In this document: positions 46,117-56,778 of the stretch, one piece after another
Layout of the letters: each line of letters starts with the position of its first letter
Position numbering within the stretch: the first letter of the stretch is position 1
Origin: Gyrodactylus bullatarudis
Taxonomy: Eukaryota > Platyhelminthes > Monogenea > Gyrodactylidea > Gyrodactylidae
Length of the DNA: 64,000 nucleotides
Reading direction: 5' to 3'
Assembly (NCBI GenBank): GCA_012064415.1
Contig: SSNU01000214.1
Span: 99,586 to 163,585, forward strand
Translations under genes and position numbers: made by a program
The notes under the pieces: generated by a model
Databases searched by the model: none
Told to the model about the DNA's origin: nothing
What the model saw: only the letters and a program-made list of their open reading frames with translations

Positions 46117-46563
46117 AGGCTAGGGTGAATTTTTTTTCTCCGAACAACACACGAGAGGACTTACTTTTCTGATGAATTTCAGTACTCAAATCATGTTTTT
46201 GATAAGTTTAAAGCGTGAAAGTCATTCTCCATTATATCATTGCCCATTTTTCCCACATTATCCCACAGACATGATAAAATAACGAAATCAACCATGAAGC
46301 CCCTTTTGATGACAAGATTACTACTTTTGAAGATAAAAATTAAGAAACTCATTATACGGGCAAGATATTCCGGATTTTAATGGTTGCGTAGTAAAAATTC
46401 ATTGAAAATTGAGCGGCGATTTGAGAAATTTTTGATTTTTAAAACCAAATGACATAATGGAGAATCATTTTTGACATATGCTTCAACATAAAATAATGCT
46501 TAGAGTTGATAGTTCTATCAGAAAAGCTGGTCCTAATATGAGGTTTAAAATTTCACCCTACCC
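46117..46563. repeat. Non-autonomous DNA transposon with 11-bp target duplication
   Basis: 447 bp flanked by identical TATTGATCAGT (46106-46116 and 46564-46574). The ends are imperfect inverted repeats (AGGCTAGGGTGAATTTT against GGGTAGGGTGAAATTTT). A second inner inverted pair has GTCATTCTCCATTATATCAT (about 46221) and ATGACATAATGGAGAATCAT (about 46448). The duplication length suits a Mutator-like element, or a hAT with chance extension. Confidence 0.7.
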
Positions 46564-46574
46564 TATTGATCAGT

Positions 46575-47034
46575 GTTATTATTAAAGCTGAATTTAAGAA
46601 TTTATGATATTTTTTTAATATTAAAATTTACTTTACATTATATTAAAATATTAATAATAATTAATTCATTTGTAAATATTGTTTCTTTTAAGAGAAACTT
46701 TAAGATTCGAACTCGAGCTTCTATCACAGATTTAGATTTTGAACAAAATGATTTACAACCAATGATTAGGCTCTCAAGAAATCTATTTTTCTATGGAACG
46801 TTTTTTTAAAGAACCAGGGTCAATCCCATTCACAGAGGTAGGATACCCGGGTTGTCTAACAGAGCCATCTCGTGTTCAAGTCTTCAATATCTTCATTCCA
46901 TATCCCTATTTGTGGAACTACTATGGGCATTTTGAGTCACAATATTGGAATTAAGTTTTTTGGGAAGTAAATTATTATATTTATCTTTAAACACTTGATA
47001 GCAGTGGCGGTAAAATAAAAAAACTGCTACTCCC
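46575..47034. other. Gene-free, one GC-richer patch
   Basis: 46810-46930 is less AT-rich than its surroundings (AGGATACCCGGGTTGTCTAA). No tRNA or exon could be confirmed. Confidence 0.35.
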
Positions 47035-47160
47035 CAGAGCTTTACTAAAAAAGATTCTTTATTGAATAAAATACAGTTTTTTCTTATTGTTCATTGTTTT
47101 GCTTTCGATTCGTCTTTATTATTATAATACTAAATTGTTCCTATTGTCGCTTCCATTGTA
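47035..47160 (+). repeat. Dispersed repeat shared with 25485-25620
   Basis: Same order of blocks as at 25485 (AAGATTCTTTATT, then ATTGTTTTGCTTTCGATTCG). It lies just upstream of the possible piggyBac remnant. Confidence 0.5.
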
Positions 47161-47199
47161 TATTCATTATGTCTATGATTTCATGCTTAAATTTTCCTC

Positions 47200-47446
47200 T
47201 GATTTCAGTTTACGAACACCTAGTTTTCTGGATGAGCATGGTAAAATATCAAGAAGAATATTCTTGAAAGATTTAGCAATTGGTCTAATGCATAAACGAG
47301 CATGCAAAAAAAATATTGAAGCAATTCTAGATATGTCTGCATCTTCATTAGCTAGTATTCCTCCGAAAAAAATACATTCAAGGGTTAATATAATCTCAAA
47401 TATCGTCTTATATCACCTACTTGGCACTTGTTCTAAGGAGTATTGA
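47200..47446 (+). pseudogene. Possible piggyBac-type transposase C-terminal remnant
   Basis: The frame reads LRTPSFLDEHGKISRRIFLK, then DLAIGLMHKRACKKN and ASSLASIPPKKIHSR. 'RR-x-FLK-x-LA-x-x-LM' and the following Ser-rich, Pro-Lys-Lys stretch resemble the C-terminal end of piggyBac-type transposases. The Cys-rich tail is not preserved. The next frame (47443-47634) may belong to it. The assignment is tentative. Confidence 0.35.
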
Positions 47447-47809
47447 GTTCGTTAAGAATAATTTCAGCAAAATTTATTCCTGAACAAAATGATGTCATTT
47501 CTGTCTTTCTATATATTGAAAGGCACTGCAAGTTGGGTTTTCAGTTTTTATCAAATAACTCTATAGTAGAATGGTTTAAGGAACAAAACTATGAAGGAGT
47601 GATCCAAAAAAATAATAATCGAAACAAAAATTGATCACATGATTCTAATTAGTAGGATTACAGAAAAAATTATATCCTTCTATTTTGGCAATGGGAGCGA
47701 GAGGGTTAAGAAGCACATATCTGAAATCAGCGAAAAATTCTAGTGTGTCTATTCTCACAATGTGTTTTCTTAAGTTGTAAAGAGAGAGGAGATGAAGAGG
47801 ATAATTTTA

Positions 47810-47990
47810 AAATTCTAAAGCTGGCTCCATTTTCGTACCTAATAAATCCTATAGAAAAAATTTGGATCATATAAAAGTTATGCGGTTGTATCAGAAAGTA
47901 AAGTCCCTATATGATTTCTTAAAAGATATAGAATATGCAAGGTTGGTTTTCACAAAATCCTAATCAACAGTATCTAGAAAGGCATCAAAT
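47810..47990 (+). pseudogene. Tc1/mariner-like transposase fragment
   Basis: KLAPFSYLINPIEKIW matches the third catalytic region of Tc1/mariner transposases (APxSxxLNPIE) and the better copy at 62360-62430 (LAPNSFLLNPIEIIW). Stops follow immediately. Confidence 0.55.
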
Positions 47991-49424
47991 AACTTGTTAA
48001 TAACTGAGTTTGTGAATTTAACTGATACAATTGATGATGTCGACCACTATCTTCACTCAGTGGTGAGTTTTACCGAATATTCACACAAACCATGATTTTA
48101 GTTTATCTTTTGGTTCTTCTAGAAGCTATTTTAATAATTTAGAAGATAAGCTAGGTCTTTTTGACAATTTTTAAGAATTCTTATGAGTTTTAGATTTCTT
48201 TGATTGAATGCATTTTAGAATTTCAATTATAATTTTTTATATACTGCTACTGTTGATCTTGTAACCGAGTGACAAGTTGAAAAAAAAACATTCTCTCAGT
48301 CTTATTTTATTATTAAAGTCTTTTAAAATTATGAAAAATCGATGAGAAGTCTTTAAATCCTAGTAAACACGGTATAATTTTCATAAATAATTAGCATCAA
48401 TTTTAAAAATCTAACTGCCTCTACTCCTGAAAAAATTAAATTTAAAATTTTTTAAATTTTTTGCAGTTATCTGAAAAATCATATGGAAATTTTCTAGATC
48501 TGACAACATATTCAAAATCAGCACAAAAATTTCGCATCAATCTCAATTTTGAATTGATTTTTTAATGATCTCAAATCATGTAAAGGTAGACCCAACTGAT
48601 TAGATATTTGATTGGATTTTTATTAATTTTAACTAAGGATTAGTGTCACCAAAATAGAATTGACCCTTGTCAAAATGAGGACTCATATATCATATGAAAA
48701 AGATATCGAAGTAGAAAGAAATGAAATCTTTTATGAGAAGAAAATTTCTTAGCCAAAATTCATACTTTCTGCATTCATAAATGGGATAATTTAATTTTAG
48801 TTCTTGGGAATTTGGAAACAGAAATTTAAAAATTCTAGAAACGTTTATTTGCATAAAATGTTTACCAATACTGCATCCAGGGAACATCATTAAAAAATCA
48901 CGATAGTTTATCCAGAAACTAGACAATACACTAAATAATTCAACAGTGATTTCGGTTTGAGATCAATAATGCGTAAAAATTTCAATGCATGAATTGTGAT
49001 TTGGTGCGTAACACATATGGGATCCATGCATGCCAGGAAATACATTCTATTCCTTGATTTTATGGAATAATTTATTTTTGGGAATAAGAATAATTCTTGC
49101 GAAAATAAATCCTTCAGATTTAACTGACTAAAAGCTAGGGTTCACCTAATTTGAGTTTTAAATTTATGCCAGTTTTAGCAAGACAAATATTAAATAAACT
49201 TTCAATAACCAACTTCAAAAACGTAATAAAATTTTTTAAAATCTCTATAGCCCATAGATATACGTAGCAGATTTAGATCAAAATTTTGACATGCTCTCAA
49301 TATGGCAACATTAATTAGGTTTCCTCTAATTTCTTATACATAAATTTCTTAAATTCGATTTCTAATGTAAATGACAACTTATCTTTAATAAAGATTCTTT
49401 ATGGTGTATTTTAGATGCAATGTA
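47991..49424. other. Gene-free AT-rich DNA
   Basis: Nothing recognised. Confidence 0.45.
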
Positions 49425-49945
49425 AAGGTAATTGATATGAAGTTGGGAATCTATGATTTTTACAGAAATCTCGATGTTTTCATCAAGAATTCGAATTTGT
49501 TAAAATGTTTTGAAATCCTACTCATGTTGCCCAATTTTACCAGTTGAAGAAAAAAATTCTTTAAAAAATTTTAACCATTTTTCAAATTCCCATTTGGCGC
49601 CAAAATCCCATTTTTTCGAACTTTGAGCTGAAAATTTAATTTTTTAATCTGCTTGATTTTTTAATCTAATCTTGATCCTGAAAAACCTCTTTTGATCAAC
49701 CTCCAACTTTAAAATCAATAAAAATTTTCGGTTTAACGTTCGGATTTTGGCGCCAAATCAAAATTTGAAAAATGGCCATATTTTCCATTAAAAATTTTTT
49801 TTTCAGAAATGTTTTCTTCAACTGGTAAAAGTGGGTAACATGAGTAGGATTTCAAAAAATTTAATAAAATTCGAACTCTTGATGAAAATATCGAGATTTC
49901 TGTAAAAATCATAAATTCTCAACTTCATGTCAACCATCTTCAGAT
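49425..49945. repeat. Foldback repeat, second subfamily, both ends present
   Basis: Left TGATATGAAGTTGGGAATCT and right AAATTCTCAACTTCATGTCA; inner ATTTGGCGCCAAAATCCC and GGATTTTGGCGCCAAAT face each other. About 520 bp, non-coding. Confidence 0.7.
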
Positions 49946-50119
49946 AAATTTATTGCGATTAAAAGTTTGTCTATTTCAATAAATGTTGTCTTCCAAAACT
50001 TTTATTTATAAGCCCTATATTTGAGGCTAAGCTCTACATGGCATCAGACTCACTTACATTTCAATAGTTAAGGTTTGTGAACCTAGTAGAAATTTCGTTG
50101 AAATAAGATGGAATTCTTT

Positions 50120-50730
50120 CAAATAGTTATGACCTAGATAATCACTCCATTATGAAGACCAGTTGGCCTATCTAAGCGGAATTGGTTATATTTGTTGATA
50201 CAGGTATGGTTTAAATTTATTTTCACCCTGAGCCAAGTTTCTGTGAAGTAAACAAAGTCAATATCGAAACAAGTTATTTGATTTCTGGTAACTTATTAGC
50301 TTGAATCATGATAGTGGAGAGATCTCTGACAATATAGATACCATCAAGGATAGGAGAATCTGAAAGTTTCGATATGAGATAATTAACAGGGCTGTTGCAT
50401 TTAACCTTAATTCTTCTGGGGCGATTTTCAATTGATTTGCCAAATTTACTAATATCTTTGATGCTAGGAGGTTGAATGTTACCTTGAAGATTTCACTTTT
50501 GACATTGTCAGTATTAGCATCCTCATTTTGATTGTACACGATAAAGTTATTTTTCCTTTTGATTTCATCTTCGAGACCAGCGATAATGCGCTTTTCAGCA
50601 AAAATCATTGATTTAAAATCATTATTAGACATTTTAGAGAGTTTATCACGGTCAGTAGATTTGAGAAACGGGAAATCAAATGGGTTAGGTATAGATGAGA
50701 GTTGTCTTAATGAGACATGATTGATGTGAA
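50120..50730 (-). pseudogene. LINE ORF1 end and endonuclease start
   Basis: On the - strand, the first frame (50632-50306, open further upstream) reads EDEIKRKNNFIVYNQNED, a block typical of ORF1 proteins of jockey/CR1-like LINEs. After a frameshift, IYIVRDLSTIMIQANKLPEI is followed by DIDFVYFTETWL and NKYNQFRLDRPTGLHNGVII. FTETWL is the early motif of the apurinic-type endonuclease. The rest of the element is missing. Confidence 0.6.
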
Positions 50731-51132
50731 CAATTTAACTAATAGAGCCAAAATCTCCTAATTTTTATTTTGTCCTCACTTAAGGCTATGTTTTTGTATG
50801 AATTATTCGATCATCAATGAAATGAAAGTATAATCAAACATTCATGAACCAAAAAATCCTATGAATAAAAAAGTTTCCTTTTCAGATCGTTTTTTGCTGT
50901 TGAATGTTTTAAAATAAAATTTCGGTTCTATTATTTCACCATCCAAAATATAATCTTTTCCAAAAATTAACTCAAGATATCTTACTCTATTGAATAACTT
51001 GTAAGAGTAAGAGTTTTGTACTTACTAAAAATTGAATTCCTGAAATCTACTCCTAATAGATATGTTACCGTTAATCTTTTTATTCTTGATAGTCTTATAA
51101 TACAAGTGATAATGAAAAAAATTCATAGTTGG
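50731..51132. other. Gene-free AT-rich DNA
   Basis: Nothing recognised. Confidence 0.4.
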
Positions 51133-51274
51133 ACCACTAACATGTTATTCTTGAAACCTGGTAACAAGTTTATCAAACTATTCTGTTAGTCTAAAGATTA
51201 CCTGACAGCCTTAAAACTATCAGAGATTCCAGTTAATCTTGATACTAGGTTTCAAGAATAGCATGTCCAAATAT
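51133..51274. repeat. Small MITE with 25-bp inverted ends
   Basis: ATGTTATTCTTGAAACCTGG (about 51158) faces CTAGGTTTCAAGAATAGCAT (about 51244). The spacing is about 60 bp and the outer GGAC/GTCC also pair. No target duplication was identified. Confidence 0.55.
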
Positions 51275-51639
51275 TAATTTCTACTAATTATCAGTTGTAT
51301 AATAAAATCTGGCGTCTAAAATTGTGTCACCTGGCGTGTCTAAGACTAGTGTGATTAAGATGATGTCTGTAGATTAAGATTTTCTGAGCGCTCACCTCGC
51401 AAAAATAATCCGAGTTGACTTAATATCTCTAACCCTAAGTAGTCTTAAGTCTATCAAGAGTAACAAATTTATAAAATTATTTTCTTCGATTCTTTCTGGC
51501 TGAATTTTTTGAAGTTTGAGTTTTGACTTCTTTCTCATCATCCTAATACATGGTCCGTATCAGGCATAAAGATTCAGAATCAGAGAAAAATGATCTAAAA
51601 TTAGTTTTATAATAAAATTTATTAAAACTTAGGTCAATA
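51275..51639. other. Gene-free AT-rich DNA
   Basis: Nothing recognised. Confidence 0.35.
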
Positions 51640-51656
51640 TTAGGATTCTCAGCCAT

Positions 51657-51715
51657 GGTCATCCAAACGTTTCGACGGTGATTGTCTTCACACGCCTTCT
51701 TCAGTGGTACGACGA
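51657..51715 (-). ncRNA. Hammerhead-ribozyme-like motif (family f), best formed
   Basis: On the - strand: stem I GTC-GTA-CCA, core CTGAAGA (51704-51698), stem II GGCGTG with CA(C)CGTC (one bulge), GAAA (51673-51670), self-complementary stem III ACGT, then TGG-AT-GAC closing stem I, and CC before the ATG at 51656. All three stems and the core bases can be drawn. Confidence 0.65.
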
Positions 51716-51872
51716 GTTTATCAAAAACAAAATACTACTTATATACTTTCATGAATTCATCCCTATCAGTTTTGTCCAATCAGATGAGAGAAAAGAATAA
51801 TACAAGAGGCTGACCTATGATAATAAAGTATTGATAATCAGAAAAGAATAGGGGTATAATTTTTCATCAGAT

Positions 51873-52424
51873 TTAATTTAACTTCCTTCTTTTGCCAAAA
51901 AGCTGAATCCAACACTGCTCAATGTTCACTTCACCAACATTTCCATTAAAAGTATCATTATTGCCAATTTCTAGAGCTTCATGAATCAGCCTCTTTCTAA
52001 AGTTTTTTTGTACACTAAGAATTTTAACCTCCTCAAAATTGATTTTATGCTCATTATTGTTTAGAATATGTTGAAAAACATGTGATTTATTATCGTTTCT
52101 TAAAATACTGTTCTTATGTTCTTTAATTCTAGTCTTAAAATTTCTGCCAGTTTGACCAATATAACTTTTATCACAGCTACACTTTAATCTGTAAATACCA
52201 CAGCCTTCAAGGATGTTATTTTCATTTTTGGAAATTGTATCAACAAGACTTATATTATTTTTAAAAACAACCTTAAAATTATATTTTTTATAAATTTTAG
52301 ATAACAAAATATTGAGTGGGCTATGTTCTAAAACAATAATTTTTTTAGTGTCTAAATTTTGATTTTTAATGTTTTTAGGTGAATAAAATTTATTAAAAAT
52401 CTCTTCCTTAATTCTATCGATCAT
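51873..52424 (-). pseudogene. PLE GIY-YIG endonuclease with intact motifs
   Basis: 183 codons. Residues about 70-140 contain EGCGIYRLKCSCDKSYIGQT and GRNFKTRIKEHKN, the GIY-YIG motif, catalytic Arg region and PLE-type CxC. Later comes NEHKINFEEVKIL and the end RLIHEALEIGNNDTFNGNVG, with the Glu-Ala-Leu-x-Ile catalytic Glu. This domain nicks DNA for PLE insertion. It looks complete, but the RT upstream is missing, so the element is 5'-truncated. Confidence 0.85.
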
Positions 52425-52440
52425 TTTTGTAGGGTAGCTA

Positions 52441-53357
52441 TTTTTATTAAAAATTAATTAAAATTAATTTATTTTTCATAAATTACAAATTCCGATGCGA
52501 CTGTGGACCTTCTTATATATATATTTCTTACAAAATTTGTAAAATATTATTCTCAATGAATTCTTAACTTTTATCATTATTTATGTGTCACTACTGATGA
52601 ACCATAAAGAAATGTACATTTGGTGAATAAAACTTTTTCTCCTATAACTACAAATATGATTTTAAGCGGATTTTCGGACGTTTTTGATAAATTACGTGAA
52701 TCATATCAACGTCAAAATAAGTGTTATGGCAAAAATGTTATAAATTTATTGCATACTGAATTCTATGAAGAATATACATTGTACATGTATATCTCAGCAA
52801 TCATGCCCTTCAAATGTTTGGCGTGACGCCCGATTCAGTAACGAGAAACTTAACGAACCAGCTGCGAAGAACTTAGTCATCAAATGGAACCTGAACCTCA
52901 GAAATAATACAAAATCTTTCAGCTCTAAAGCAAATGTCAGCTTGAGCTTCTTATTTGGAAAGATTAAGTAAAATGATTTCATGGATTTCATCATTTCACA
53001 GAATAATAATGACTCGAAGAAAAAAGACAAGATGTTTTCAGTGCATTAATCCTAATGATTATTCAAAAGTTTTATGTTAGATATGTGCACAATAAATTGA
53101 AAATTTAGTTGGGATCCGTTGGACCCCATTCGTCCAATCACGTTATATTTTCTTATATCCGTATGAGAGTTAAAATAGATTAGATTATTTATCTAATAAA
53201 GTAGGTATTGATAGTCTTTCCATATAATTATCCAATGTTTATTCAGATGCATTCTTATTGGTCAGTATTTCAATGAGATCAAGAGTTTGTATTCTTTCCA
53301 GGGATTATTCGTCTAGAGGTATGATAGTGATAAATTTGTCTCAAACTCTGTAGTAGC
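52441..53357. other. Upstream region of the GPCR gene
   Basis: Small frames here (52620-53030) match nothing I know. A TTCTTTCCAG acceptor-like site ends at 53301 and could close a 5' UTR intron before the GPCR start. Confidence 0.4.
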
Positions 53358-54608
53358 ATGATTATGGACACTGCTGTCGACATTTCCAAAATATCCGGTG
53401 ATGATCTTTTAAATATCGTTTCAAATTGTTTCCTTCAGAAAAAAAACAATACCCCTGTACCAAAGAACAGAGTTAAATTTACGAATTTCGAAGATGTCGA
53501 AGTTTTTATCAATATTTTCATCGTTATCATTATAATCAGCATTGGAATTATTGGAAATATCATAAGTGGAGTTGTTCTCTCATATGAAAGAAACAAAAAT
53601 GTTACAATTTTCATACTTCTCTGCCTGATCGGTACTGACAGTTTATTTTTAATCATATGTTTCCATTTCCAGTTCATGTATTCAATCGCAAATGTCAATA
53701 GATGGATAAGATATTTATACTTTTACAATCAAACTTTACCATTCTCCTATGCCATTGGAATGTGGGTAAGGACAATTCGAAATTGGACTGTAGTTCTAGT
53801 CTCAATTGAACGATATTTGGCCATTTGTCAACCATTGAAAACTGCAATTATCTGGACAATGAAAAAGGCAAGAAATTGCTTTTTGCTCATAATCTTTGTC
53901 TCTTTCATCATCAACATTCAGCAATATTTCTACGTTTTCCCTTTCTATGTCAATTGTCAGGGATATTCGGAATACTACAACAGAAATATTTCCCTGGAGC
54001 ATATCTATATTGGTAAACATCCCTTTTTTAGACAAAATCGAAGGGTTCACTTAACTCTGATAATAGTTCATGCGTTCCTCATTATTATAATACCCGTGAC
54101 AATGCTAGTCATTATGAATATTAAATTCAGGAGTAGTCTCAAGAATGCTTACATTGAAAGAATGCGTTTATTCGATAATATCAATGGGAGAATTCATCTG
54201 GCCAATTTTAAGCAGCAATCTGATCGGCATAGCAACAAAATTGCGAGCTCAGTTGATAAAAAAATGTTCGAATTCAACAAAATCATCATTGGTGTTGTTG
54301 GATTTTATATCATTTGTGAAATACTTGCCTTTCCATATCAAATAATCCGAATTAATGAAAGTCAAGGCCAGATAAAAAAAATCCTAAAGCCGATCAATAA
54401 TCTTCTAGTTTGTGCAAATAGCAGTGGAAACTTTTTTATATATGTTTTTCTTGGCAAACGATTCCGGCATAATTTAAAGAAGATATTTCGGAAAAATTGT
54501 TATCTCTATCGGATTAACAAAGTTAGATTTGGAAGTAGTACTGTGTATCTTCCAAAGATTACCACAGAAACAAACCGTGATAGTGTAAACTATTTGTATA
54601 CACAATGA
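53358..54608 (+). CDS. Class A GPCR, FMRFamide/neuropeptide receptor-like
   Basis: 416 codons, no introns. Seven hydrophobic segments: TM1 about 48-75 (GIIGNIISGVVL, Asn of GN), TM2 about 82-108 (CLIGTDSLFLI, the conserved Asp), TM3 with WTVVLVSIERYLAICQPL (ERY in place of DRY), TM4, TM5 with IIIIPVTMLVIMN, TM6 GFYIICEILAFPYQI (lacking the usual Trp of CWxP) and TM7 NLLVCANSSGNFFIYVFLGK. NSSxNFxIY replaces NPxxY, as in FMRFamide- and some peptide receptors. The receptor would couple a peptide signal to G proteins at the plasma membrane; the ligand is inferred only. No Cys precedes TM3, although ECL2 has one (YVNCQGY), so the usual disulphide may be absent. The second Met (codon 3) is an equally possible start. 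Confidence 0.88.
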   Translation: MIMDTAVDISKISGDDLLNIVSNCFLQKKNNTPVPKNRVKFTNFEDVEVFINIFIVIIIISIGIIGNIISGVVLSYERNKNVTIFILLCLIGTDSLFLIICFHFQFMYSIANVNRWIRYLYFYNQTLPFSYAIGMWVRTIRNWTVVLVSIERYLAICQPLKTAIIWTMKKARNCFLLIIFVSFIINIQQYFYVFPFYVNCQGYSEYYNRNISLEHIYIGKHPFFRQNRRVHLTLIIVHAFLIIIIPVTMLVIMNIKFRSSLKNAYIERMRLFDNINGRIHLANFKQQSDRHSNKIASSVDKKMFEFNKIIIGVVGFYIICEILAFPYQIIRINESQGQIKKILKPINNLLVCANSSGNFFIYVFLGKRFRHNLKKIFRKNCYLYRINKVRFGSSTVYLPKITTETNRDSVNYLYTQ

Positions 54609-54841
54609 GTCTTTTTTTAACAAGAGACCAAAAAATCATTTAACAATGGAAAGAAACATGAATTCGAAGGACAATTTTTTACATATTTTGAGAAAGTTAA
54701 CATTATTTTTGCATTATCATAGAAATCTTGATTTTTTTCTGAATGTACTCGGGAAGAAACGAAGACCAAGACAAAATTTCCAGTTATATGAGGACAGATA
54801 TTTTTGATATGAACCTTAAAACGAGTTTATTAAATTTAATG

Positions 54842-54860
54842 AATAAATTTTCAAAATAAA
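54842..54860 (+). terminator. GPCR polyadenylation signals
   Basis: Two AATAAA hexamers (54842-54847 and 54855-54860) lie about 240 bp after the GPCR stop. Confidence 0.5.
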
Positions 54861-54989
54861 TATCAAGCAATTTTTTGAAATTTTGACACATAGTCGGCGC
54901 CCGCTAATAGCTTATAAATTTTTTGACTACCATCCTTTCATTATTGTTTTCAAAATATTAATTAATTTCCAGAGAATTATTCGACATTC

Positions 54990-55125
54990 TTTAGACGAGT
55001 TCGAATTCTTCGTCTAGTGGTTATCTGAAATTTCAGTATCGATTCGATAAAAAATTTTGAGCTCAAAGATTGGAAAAGTGAAAATAGTTAATTCCCATCT
55101 TCATGTCAATTAGGTTTAGATATTA
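54990..55125. repeat. Foldback repeat, right half
   Basis: Contains GACGAGTTCGAATTCTTCGT and ends AATTCCCATCTTCATGTCAA. Confidence 0.5.
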
Positions 55126-56430
55126 GTAGAAAATAGAAAAATAATAAAAACTAATTAATTAATGATGAATCCTTGTGCATTTATTCTGTTCTTGAAACAG
55201 TTTTTTTCTTATCTTATATTAGTCATTCTGATTCGATCTGTACCACTAAACCGTATTGAACTCGTTCGTTTAGTGTGAATAAAATAAAAAATTAAATCTG
55301 AATTTTGAATGGAGAAATTAATTCGTCATCTTGACTTGGACATTTTTAATAATTACACCCTTTAAAATGTAAAATGATAACATACTCTTATGGTTATTTC
55401 ACATGATTCAGTTGAAAAACAAATCATCTTTTATTTAATTTTGAACTTGAACCTGTTGAAAGTAATAACCCGGTAAGAAAATTTCTAGTGAATATTCAAA
55501 TAAACGGAGGAACTGATTGAAAATCTTTGTTGGGAATGTATGTAAATTTATCCAGCTTCATATCAACTAGAGGTATGTCACGATAAGTTGAAAACAGATA
55601 GTTCCTTCAAATATTTGACATTTATATGAAAGGTAAAAAGATCCTAATTAACTACCACATTTACTTAATTCCTAATAGCTGATGATTTATGTATTTTCGC
55701 CAAGAAAAGCTTTATTTCTGAACCGATAATTCTTAACTGTATAATCTTCTCAAAAATATACAGTCTTATTCAAAGTCTTAGCGAACGTAAACTAATGAGC
55801 TCATAATTTATGTTTTTCTAATCAGACATGTCTGGGATTTTTTTAAATTTGAGCCAGCCGAGAATAAATAATTTCCTGATTTTCAGAAAAAATTCCAAGA
55901 TTGAGTTCATACAGCTATTCTCGATGATATTGTGAATTTATATTTTTTTTTTCATCAACGTTTTGAGATTTTCTGGAAACCCATTCACCGATTTAACTCT
56001 TTATATCCCAGTGAACAAAACACTTTTTTGAGGTGAAAGATACTTTTTCTATTCCTCATTAGAAAGAAAATTTATTAAGCTACAATAATAGGTAAAACAC
56101 ATAAGGATAGCTTTTCACTGATTCTAACTGAAGTATGAAGAAGGATGATTTTTTGAAAATCTAGTTAAATATTTAGAACTTTTTTATAACACTATTTGCT
56201 GAGGCATGAATAAAAAGTATCGTAAAAGAATAGCTGTAGATTTTAGATATGCCATCGCCTCCTCGATATCTCTCATAGTTGTACTAAGTGATAAATATCG
56301 ATCCTCTTCTGAATTAAAAATGAACTAAATGTTACATTGATTAAAAAAAAAGAATCTGATGGGTCTAGTCTAAATTGGAAAAACCTTCGTCCCGTATTTT
56401 TTATTGAACCTTCTATATAATTGGTTTGAA
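55126..56430. other. Gene-free AT-rich DNA
   Basis: A foldback-like terminus (CCAGCTTCATATCAACTAG) lies at about 55552. Otherwise nothing recognised. Confidence 0.45.
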
Positions 56431-56489
56431 ATATTCGTATAACTTCGTATACGTCCGGAAAACTCGTAAAAGTATTCATCATTATAAAG

Positions 56490-56545
56490 AGTAAATATTT
56501 ATTGAAAAATACGTATTTCACCAGGTTTCTTCAGTTTCAATTCCT
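56490..56545 (-). ncRNA. Hammerhead-ribozyme-like motif (family j, copy 2)
   Basis: Same structure as at 14140-14195: ATTGAAA, CTGAAGA (56534-56528), GAAA (56519-56516), ATACGTAT and TTTCAAT. Confidence 0.6.
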
Positions 56546-56778
56546 GGGTTAAGTCATTAAATTTTTTTGGTTAATAATAAATTTCATTGAATTATAAAAA
56601 GAATGAATATTTGTACTCCAACTGATGAAAACTGAAATCTTTTTTCTCTCTCATTTAAGATCTTCTCTATTCTATATAGGGATCTGCTATTCGAAACGTA
56701 AAATGACTTTCATGATATATGAGATGTACCTGAAAAGCATATCATAGTATGATATAATATACCATGATATATTTTTTC

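Larger units (their letters stand above)
51640..52440 (-). mobile_element. 5'-truncated Penelope-like element (family f)
   Basis: On the - strand it has the nuclease coding part (52424-51873), a short 3' UTR, a hammerhead-like core (51715-51657) and an ATG at 51656 (MAENPNIDLSFNKFYY). The order is the same as in families b, c and d. Confidence 0.75.

Noticed and set aside
46830..46890. Possible tRNA or tRNA-derived SINE (GTGTTCAAGTC resembles a B box)
   Set aside because: No acceptable A box, cloverleaf or partner copy was found.
52620..53030. Small overlapping frames before the GPCR
   Set aside because: No family resemblance and both strands equally open; probably chance.
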